64,000 nt of DNA, taken from contig NC_086378.1 of NCBI RefSeq assembly GCF_036588685.1, positions 36,309,578-36,373,577 on the forward strand, given 5' to 3'. The stretch is from Mytilus trossulus. Taxonomy: Eukaryota; Mollusca; Bivalvia; Mytilida; Mytilidae. The notes below the pieces were generated by a model. The model worked only from the letters and a program-made list of their open reading frames with translations, was not told where the DNA came from and searched no databases. Positions 57,201 to 64,000 of the stretch are shown here, piece by piece. The translations under genes were made by a program, and so were the position numbers. Each line of letters begins with the position of its first letter. The stretch's first letter is position 1.

Positions 57201-58074
57201 GTGGAGGAAAACTGTCGTCATCAGATTCGTCAGTGAAAGCATCTTGCAGAAAGTTGTCGTCTGCAAACACAAAATCTAAATCTTCATCATACAAGTCCAA
57301 ACTATTGAGAATGTTAGCTATTGGTAAGTCAGCGGTCAAACTATCCTTGTTTTCATTCTGGTGTGTTTCTACTTTTTCACTTTTCTTTTGTAATGCTAAA
57401 GAAGAAAAGAAATCAGACCCTTCTGGGCTCATGACAACATTTGGATTCATGACGTTTCCAGATGGACTAAAACCTCCTGATGGAAGTGTTAAATACTGCT
57501 CGTTGGGGTCAACTGTCAGTGGCTGTCTTCCTTGTGACGGTGAGCTGCTTAACCTGTTGGTCTGGATTGGTGAAATTTCGATTGAAGCCTGGGATGTTGA
57601 CACTTTATCGTTATGATTCATCCCTGATGCAGGAGGTGACGGAAGATCAGTATTTTGTTGTAATGACATCACAGGGCCAATTTCATCGCTAAATGAGATT
57701 TGAGTTGTGTAACCTACTCCATGGCTTGGAGAAGAGCTCACAGAAAACAATTGGCTAGTAGTATGCAATGGCGACTGAGCAAATTGTTGACTGGTAGTAA
57801 TTTGTGCTGGACTATCTATGTGACTAGCAAACATGGGAGATTGTGAGTACTGACTATCAGTAGGTGATAATAACTGCATGAAAGATTGAGTAGCTGGCTC
57901 CCCTTGTGTGTATGTAGGTTGGGATACAGCTTGCACTGGTTTGGCCGTCTTCACGCCTTTGTCTGCATTTTTTCTTCCAGGACATTCATACTTTTTGTGA
58001 TTGACGTAATTTATTAGTCCTACCACTGTCGCCTGACAGACCAAACAAATGTGCATATCATCATCTTCGTCCAT
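54259..58074 (-). CDS. C2H2 zinc-finger protein, 1271 aa, single coding exon
   Basis: This is a probable nuclear DNA-binding regulator. I start it at MDEDDDMHIC because an acceptor (TTTCATTTCAG, exon edge 58084) lies 10 bp upstream, so an earlier methionine would be intronic. Residues 9-31 hold an atypical CxxC...H...C motif. Residues 45-260 are rich in serine, proline and glutamine, and 260-288 are strongly acidic (DLYDEDLDFVFADD), like an activation region. Residues 297-335 contain three copies of a KWxPGExP-type motif. About 18 C2H2 fingers follow. The fingers from 371 to about 800 are widely spaced, several with long His-His spacing as in matrin/U1-type fingers. The fingers from 843 to 1097 are mostly tandem with HTGER-type linkers. 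A conserved-looking tail (ASDGLAIIAGLYKKDD, then basic KQKKQ) ends the protein. I cannot assign an orthologue. Confidence 0.9.
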   Translation of the reverse strand: MDEDDDMHICLVCQATVVGLINYVNHKKYECPGRKNADKGVKTAKPVQAVSQPTYTQGEPATQSFMQLLSPTDSQYSQSPMFASHIDSPAQITTSQQFAQSPLHTTSQLFSVSSSPSHGVGYTTQISFSDEIGPVMSLQQNTDLPSPPASGMNHNDKVSTSQASIEISPIQTNRLSSSPSQGRQPLTVDPNEQYLTLPSGGFSPSGNVMNPNVVMSPEGSDFFSSLALQKKSEKVETHQNENKDSLTADLPIANILNSLDLYDEDLDFVFADDNFLQDAFTDESDDDSFPPPNHTHGKWKPGEGPSHHSKVLWQPGRRPMHPSKGKWRPGEMPGKAKGKLKSHILARQQENAKEEEEKNQTRVAYKKRNEYKCQYCDITFSNRFVFSSHCQKPEHKRNVSNYDRIEEAVKSLDVIEWKNDTNENNKKIKLDNEIKEERSSPDNDNREALDENKSVELEKPSSEVEKKKHEPPVYICSVCDKKFDSKYTMARHLLSTYHKNRITGNPDTIKVLEQYHKYIVWLSPYQCTICQFYFNRNDDFMEHLKSEDHKLQCEGLDGEIMCSTCKFSCHDNGSLLRHIENNGIHKQAAKKGNKPCIIKEKNYDTVCKYCKKRLHSKLHMKRHMRSQHFKEYAEYESTCKLCDKFFFDTYTYKRHMATGQHKLRAEQRQASGNAAKEEKPEVFNEGVNRTRINRKVEKPYKLAKKNTKSINKSFKCEYCDFVASQYNELRPHYMESHANHVFVCELCDLTFITEKARKVHFAGIKHQTNLRKSEGNPESLILQCDYCDRRFEDEKLKLFHTEVYHLHPNSEESLKDKLGRGDVTTLMYRDFLSTIDQVEDERIQCLECPKTIMKDYILEHLRSHSGDKPYKCRYCSSGFAAPLSLRRHLMSHVGLADRKCEICGKEFKKYGSYREHMTKHCLEENNASKLICDVCGQEFLLQKQLTTHMRRHGEKKFKCTYEGCRWAFYLYNELKAHYRSHTGERAYLCDICGYAAGTKNRLNRHHHTHTGERAHHCEYCNYKAGTRTHLRRHMRIHIGSKPYKCPYCPYSCNTHENIRKHISKTKKHAGLPIYPCKFCDYGTSNTVDFRFHLEQKHKGEFNFKASDGLAIIAGLYKKDDDPAKPLEGTEIFQVRERKIKTERQPRQKQKKQPIHFVDTKYDIPEENKIEVAQYQVNNEDFHNQTEIVDVHVTHEQWPAYTTQAKITPISSDMQSYQNVIEPSYSGQISSVGYFMPVTTPSNTVTVESSLIPQPPALQVDVVANGIKFHYD

Positions 58075-59708
58075 GGCTTCAAATCTGAAATGAAAAAAAA
58101 AAATCAGTATAAATATTGCAACAATGCCACTTTTATGAATGCGATTCAATGCAGGTTATTTCCCTTCACACGTTTCTTTTGCCTTGTTTAAACAGCATCT
58201 GTATATTTTCTAATTTTGAACTTAATAAAAATCTGTAAAAAGCAATACTCTGCATAAACAACCATTACAAGAGTGTTTTTGAGTATGCAGATTTTTTCAG
58301 GAAAAGGGGTTGGAAATATATATTTAGAACAAAATCTTTGTGTGAAATGGTGATTTTAGGTTCAATACCATTGCATTAATTTCACCTTGTTTTATGAGTC
58401 ATACTCATAGTGACTTCATAGGTGACCTTACTGTAAAAATGTGTCATGACTACATTAACCTGCTCATTTATAAATTATATTAAATGAAATTAACATAATT
58501 TAGAAACACTTGATTTCATTGTTTTCAAATTCGAGGGGAAAAACCTGGCATTTAACATACATCCTTCCATATTTTTTCAGTATTTTTTTAAAGAAATTAG
58601 TGAATAAAAAAATAAAACTTTCTGGATAAACTTTTTTTTTCTTCATCAGAATGAACAAAAAAGATTTTTAAAGGCAACTTTCATCCATTTTCAAACTTCA
58701 GAAAACTAATGGTAAATGTTATCTGACAATTTCTTACAGACAGCAATATAAATCAAAAAAATGCTAGTGAAATTTAAATTAAGATAAAATGATAAATATC
58801 CAAAATAATGAAACTGATTTTTTGACAAAACTGATTTTTTCAGATTACCATAAAATATATATTTTCTATTCTGGAACAGCATATGGATAGATGCTCTGTG
58901 AGTTGCTCATTTAAAATGATGAAAAAGTCAGTGAGCCTCATGTTCATACTGAGGAAACCATAAAATATTAACATTTCAGATAGTAAAATTTAAAGTTCTT
59001 CAACAATTGTTCCACTTCTGTTCAAAAAGTGTAACCTTAGGAAACATTGTTTTGCTTGTGATCTAACAATAATTCTTGTTTCAATTTTCTCTACTTTAAG
59101 TTTCTAGAGTTGTCTCCCCTTGAACAAATGATGTATGCAAATGCTTACTGATTTTTATTGATGAATAACATATTCATTCAATGGTATTTTAATTATTATA
59201 ATTATATATAAAGTAACATTAGAAAAAAAAGAAAATAATAAATTTTAAATTGAAATTAAAATATACATGAAATTGACCTGACAATTTTTTTTAAAAACTT
59301 TCATAGTTTTCACTGTGTTTCATTTCAATACAGCATTACCACAACACATATTTTTGCCCCAAATGCCAGACTATTCTCCCTCCCTGAATTATTGATTAAA
59401 TTATCTAATCTTGACAAAATTATCTTGTCATGTATAAAGTTTGCAAAAAACATGTATCACTGCTATCAGAATCATAGATATATTGTTGTGTACTTATACA
59501 TCTCCTTAAGTTTCTTAACCCTTCATCCTAGTTTTCTAAATAATTTATAACCCATGAAGATCCTCATACTAATGCGAGTTAGTTAAGAACAAAAAATATA
59601 TATATCCTTCAGTCTTTGTCAATGTAAAGAAGCTATTTGTTTGACAGATTTTCGCTTAAGCCCTTGCAGAATGACAACCATTACTCAATGTGACAAACAA
59701 TCACTCAC

Positions 59709-59837
59709 TCTTTAAGGAACTGTCAAGTTTGTCAGAGTTAGTGGTAGTTACGACAACGCTGATGCAAAAGGTCAAAGCCAAAGGTAGAGGTCAATCATCC
59801 ACATCATCAATACTTGTCGTGTCCATCACAATTACGT
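59709..59837 (-). other. Probable 5'-UTR exon of the zinc-finger gene, with a short uORF
   Basis: On the minus strand the segment is bounded by TTTTTTCAG and AAAGA|GTGAGT, both good splice signals, giving a 129-bp internal exon. It contains an 11-codon reading frame (MDTTSIDDVDD, then TGA). It could instead be a last coding exon of another gene, but the downstream donor favours a spliced leader exon. The region 58085-59708 would be the intron and shows nothing else. Confidence 0.4.
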
Positions 59838-60251
59838 CTGAAAAAAGACAAAAATAATAATAATATACTTATATAAATAATGACAATGACTAATTAGTTT
59901 GCATGACTAACTACTGGTTTTTCTTACAGCTAACTTAGTTTTAAGAGCAAATAACCAAGCTACTAGTCATGTCCATTTTCTGCATCTTCAATTACAAGTA
60001 TTAATATTAATCATGTTAATGGAAAACATGTAAATATGCTGTTTTCTCAATTAAATTTTTCACCTTTTAAAACCAATGTTGTGTTAGTCCCAACTTCTGC
60101 ATCTTGCAAAATGTAAAACTAGACTAAAGATTAGTTATGACTTCTAAGAATATCTTGTTCTCCATTTGTTTTTACAAAAACATTATAGGAATGTCATCAA
60201 AACTCCTAATAAAGTGCATAAGCAAGAAAATGTAGGCAATAAGTTTATTTA

Positions 60252-60500
60252 GGCTACACTTAAAAAATATTTTGATTTGCCCAAACCCTACCCAAAGGTT
60301 GAGACAGTGGGTAGGTAGGTAGGCATTTTCTTTTTCTTTTTTCAAAAAAAAGAAATTGAAGTATCAGATGTTTATAAGTCTTCATGCCTATTTGAATAAA
60401 AAAAACTTCTTCAAATCAGGACAATAAAAGAATTTGAGTAGGCAGCTTTTTTCTGGGTAGGTAGCGTTTGGGCAAACAAACCTTTATTTATTATGGCCCT
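60252..60500. mobile_element. MITE-like element family M
   Basis: GATTTGCCCAAACCCTACCC on the left is mirrored by GGGTAGGTAGCGTTTGGGCA on the right, with weaker similarity extending outward to about 45 bp per arm. There is no coding capacity. Confidence 0.6.
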
Positions 60501-60988
60501 ACATCTAATTGCATTATTTGTTATTACAAATGTAACACACAAATCAATCAAATCTAGTAATAAAATAGGATATTGTGTAATCATCTAGGAAATACAAATC
60601 AGTACATGCACAGCAAATAAAAACTATTAATAGCAAAACAACAAGACTTTTATTGCGGTTTTTCATCTTAAAGTCACAGAGCAGAAGAAACATTCACCTA
60701 ACTGCATGTTTTAGAAGGGCCCTATCACAGGTTTGAGTGGAATTCTTTGAAAAATTATTGGAATAGACTTTTGTAAAATGTAACTGTAATTACCACCGCA
60801 TCACGCTCGCACACAATTAAAAGGACATACAAAGAGTACATATTTAAACTAAAACAGTTCCTATGTAAAGGTGTAATTATAAAACTAGTATGTAAAATAT
60901 ATTTAACATTTTTGTGGGTCAAATCTTTATACCAAAGTCTATGAGAATTTTCTATGTTACTGTTTATGCTGAAAGTCTTATTTCAATA

Positions 60989-61420
60989 GATATAAGAAGA
61001 TGTAGTATTATGAGTGTCAACAAGACAACTTTTTGTCCAAGTTCCAATTTGTAAAAGTAAGCTCTTACTGAAAATTTCACATACACTGACCATTATCAAT
61101 GATCCATGAAAAGGAGTTAGACAGTTACCTCTTACAATCATCCTACATACCAAATGAATCGGAGAAATAGACCTAATAAAAAAACGAAATGTTGACCGAT
61201 GAAAAATAAAGTTAGGCCAGGGTGACAAGGTCAGATGAATCCTGGCAGACAGAAATCTTCATTAAAACCAACATTACAACATTCACAGATCACGTACATT
61301 ATATGCAAGCTGGTCTATTATAATTCATGGTTTCTGAGAGACTGTCCTTATCATGAAAACACAAATGTCTATTGCCAAACCATGAAAATGAGGTCAAAGT
61401 CAGGTGGACCAGGGTTTTAG
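60989..61420. repeat. Family B fragment followed by a decayed family G-like block
   Basis: ATAAGAAGATGTAGTATTAT marks family B. GATCCATGAAAAGGAGTTAG, CAAGGTCAGATGAATCCTGG and CCATGAAAATGAGGTCAAAG are decayed phrases of family G. Open frames here are accidental. The region 61420-63060 is AT-rich with nothing I can name. Confidence 0.5.
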
Positions 61421-63059
61421 ATCTGGTCACTTAAATGCTTTCCTCTGGCCTTTGACATCATGTAACACATTTATGAATCTAAGTGACTAACTGCTGCGTT
61501 ATCAATAAATCTTGAAACTTGAATCTTGGACCTATGTATTATGGTACTCTTTTTTCTTATTATCAAACTTGTATCATTGAGCTAGCTACATGTATCTGAA
61601 TAGAATTAACCATATATAAATGTAATGCACTTTTTGATAATTTTGTTGAAAACACTGGGTGTCACAACAATGTCAGTTTTCACATCTACATTGTACCAAT
61701 TATCAAAAGAGTAAAAACATTTATTGACATTGTGACCCCACCCTTTTTTTTTTGCAGTCTGAGCTAGTTGATTAGACAAGAATATAATAAATGCACAAAA
61801 ATTCAGTAACAGATCAAGGATGATTCATGTTGAAATAAGTTTAATTTGTTTAGAAGTTCCAAAAGTGAAGATGTTTCAAACCAGAAATGCAGGTAAGAAT
61901 AATCATTCTTTAAAGGGCAATAACTCCAACACTTTTGGTCATGTAACTAATTTTTAAACCTTTCTTTTTTGCTGTTTACAGTTTTTCCCATTGAAAAATT
62001 ATAAAAACCCAGACAAAATGCTTATATTGGTAAAGAATTGTCATTTAAGTGCAATACAAAAAGTCCAGGATGGTTCTTATAAAATTTAAGCATTTGGTGA
62101 AATATATATCACTATCAGGTAATTTCTTTGTTTTTGTTTGGCCTTTCTTTTAAAGTTTTCAAAATAAATTTGTCAAAACTTGGTAAAAATCATCATTTAT
62201 GAGTGAAGTCTTCTGATTTGCATTTTTGTACATCATGCATCACTTGAAATTTTTGCTGTTTTTATTTTAGATTCTTTTTATTTTTCAAAAGTTAAAGGCA
62301 AACTCATTTAAATTGTCAGTTTATGGCAATGATAACTTTAAGAAGTCGATTGATGTGTTTTTCTTAGATCTAAATTTTAATATTGCTGATCCTTTTGCAC
62401 TATCTGTAAACAATATATCAATTAAAGTTTTCAAGATACATGTAATACATATGCAAAATAGGTAAAATTTGTTTTTTAAGAGCAATAAGTTGAATAACTA
62501 GTTCATTGTATTGATGTTTTTTTAGAGATCTTGTAATGTATTGCTGAAATGGTTTTGCTATACTCACAATATTAATAGGTAGAAACACTTAAATTAATCC
62601 ATATTGTTATTTATGGGTCAATTAATGTTTTTATTCAGTTTGGATTTTTTTAGATCATGTATAATGTATTTCTGTTTTACAGCTACTGTCTATCATGTCT
62701 AACTAATAGAATTTCAAGATAATAAGTTAAAACACTAAAATTGGTAAAAATTGTCATTTATGTGTCATAAACTCATGCTGTTTACATTTTATTTATATAA
62801 TTGAGGTTTTGAGATCATAAACAAAAAGATAAAAAAAATCTAAACAAGGGCAATTACTCCTATAATGATTTAATTAGCATTGAACATAATAGCATTTTTA
62901 TAGTTCTTGTATAGTTGTTTATTTTTGCTTAGGTTTTATCCATCAAATTTTTCAGGATCAGAGAAAAAAATTCTTAAATAAATCTAAAATAAACAAGGGC
63001 AACAACTCACTACAGTAGTTGTCTAAATTTTCTTATATACATGTAGGGTTAATTCATTA

Positions 63060-63270
63060 AAGCACCTATGGGAACTGGGTGGCAGAGTTGTCTAAGAAGT
63101 CAAACTACTGTACATAGTATTACCAGCAAGTCAACACAGAGGTTGTGAACTTGAATTCTGTACAAGAAAGGTGCACTCAACTCTATCTTAATTGTCAGTT
63201 TTCCTAGTAACAGTAGCAATGTTGGTTCATCAGCAAAAACACCAGAAAAGTCCAAACTGACAATAGTTGT
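63060..63270 (+). repeat. tRNA-headed SINE-like element
   Basis: TGGCAGAGTTGTCTAAGAAG resembles an A box and GGTTGTGAACTTGAATTC, about 60 bp on, a degenerate B box. ATTGTCAGTTTTCCTAGTAA follows. I recall this order from mussel SINE sequence, and its usual 3' end resembles 7000-7075. Confidence 0.45.
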
Positions 63271-63810
63271 TGCAAAGGTGTTTTTTAAAAGTTTTTTCAA
63301 ACGACATCTTTCTTCTTTCAGTCTGTAATGACTGTATTCATGATGCATATTTTTAATGTTTGTATTTTTTAAAATACCCCAAAAAAATTACAAGATAAAT
63401 GTTTTCAAAGAATTCTTTACAAAAAAAAAGGAAATGTGGTATGATTACCAACGAAACAACCAGCCTCAAAAGTCCTTGACACTTTTTCTAAGGATTCTTA
63501 ATAAAAATATTGATATCCCCTTGATTCACAATTACTAAGGAAATTAGTATAGTATGAACAAAAATCTACATAAGAAGTGTTGGTTTCTTAAGGAAGGCAA
63601 ATACATTTTTGGGGATTATTTTTTATAAAACATCATAAAGGAACATAAGATTAAATCATTTCCTAAAATTTCGTATCTGGTTACACAAATTTTAAGAAGC
63701 ATACATGTACAATTTCCTGCAAGTTTGTACATCTTATTACCAAAAAGTATGGTGACAGGATAATTTGACAGACAAAACCACCTGTTAAAAAACAGTAAAT
63801 TGTGAAAAAA

Positions 63811-64000
63811 GTCTTTAAAGGGCAATAACTCCTTAAGGGGTCAATTGACAATTTTGGTCAAACTGACTTATTTGTAGATCTTACCTTCCTTAACATTTTT
63901 GCTATAAACAGTTTATCTGTATCTATAGACTATAATAATATTCAAGATAATAACCAAAGACTGCAAAATTTCTTTAAAATCATCAATTCAGGGGCATTAT
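63811..64000 (-). repeat. Dispersed repeat family F, partial, cut by the window end
   Basis: GGGCAATAACTCCTTAAGGG, ATATTCAAGATAATAACC and TCAATTCAGGGGCATTAT are the inverse of the later part of family F at 41590-41760. Confidence 0.6.

Noticed and set aside
56581..57616. Plus-strand frames of 98-139 residues
   Set aside because: They are antisense to the zinc-finger coding exon.
63100..63348. 82-residue minus-strand frame with a leucine-rich stretch
   Set aside because: It overlaps the tRNA-headed SINE-like repeat and has no domain or splice context.

Overview
This looks like nuclear DNA of a bivalve mollusc, most likely a mussel close to Mytilus. It is AT-rich, its genes have small exons and long introns, it carries C1q-domain immune genes, and it is full of short dispersed repeats that I recognise from mussel sequence. 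No bacterial, viral or organellar gene block is visible. All splice models below come from reading frame and GT-AG signals only; there is no transcript evidence.

Layout. (1) 1-13.2 kb is a C1q cluster. It holds a minus-strand two-exon C1q gene with one extra base in its C1q exon (1838-5684), a decayed C1q exon (7342-7718) and a plus-strand two-exon coiled-coil/C1q gene with two in-frame TAG codons (10426-13135). A hammerhead-like, retrozyme-type repeat lies at 1051-1503. (2) 15.8-23.5 kb is a complete minus-strand MTG2/Obg-type mitochondrial ribosome GTPase in six coding exons (381 aa). The 3' end of its exon 2 and the 5' splice site have been amplified into a 22-bp minisatellite of about 111 units, so intron 2 contains roughly a hundred copies of its own splice donor. 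A second, 33-bp array sits in intron 1, inside a small inverted-repeat element. (3) 25.0-27.6 kb is a 5'-truncated, frameshifted LINE (reverse transcriptase plus RNase H). (4) 28.1-33.6 kb is a complete plus-strand PEDS1/TMEM189 gene, encoding plasmanylethanolamine desaturase, in five coding exons (278 aa). A long AT-rich downstream or 3'-UTR region follows. (5) 38.5-51.2 kb is repeat country: a 1.25-kb element with inverted ends and target duplication, two other repeat families (one in inverted orientation around the satellites), a reverse-transcriptase fragment, and related 40-bp and 39-bp tandem arrays. (6) 54.3-58.1 kb is a minus-strand gene for a 1271-aa C2H2 zinc-finger protein with one coding exon; a probable 5'-UTR exon lies at 59.7-59.8 kb. 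(7) 60-64 kb holds only dispersed repeats.

The housekeeping genes are unrelated in function: mitochondrial ribosome assembly, plasmalogen synthesis and transcription. MTG2 and PEDS1 lie head to head with the LINE between them. The C1q genes would encode secreted recognition proteins, but every copy here carries a lesion. The most unusual signal is the splice-donor minisatellite in MTG2.
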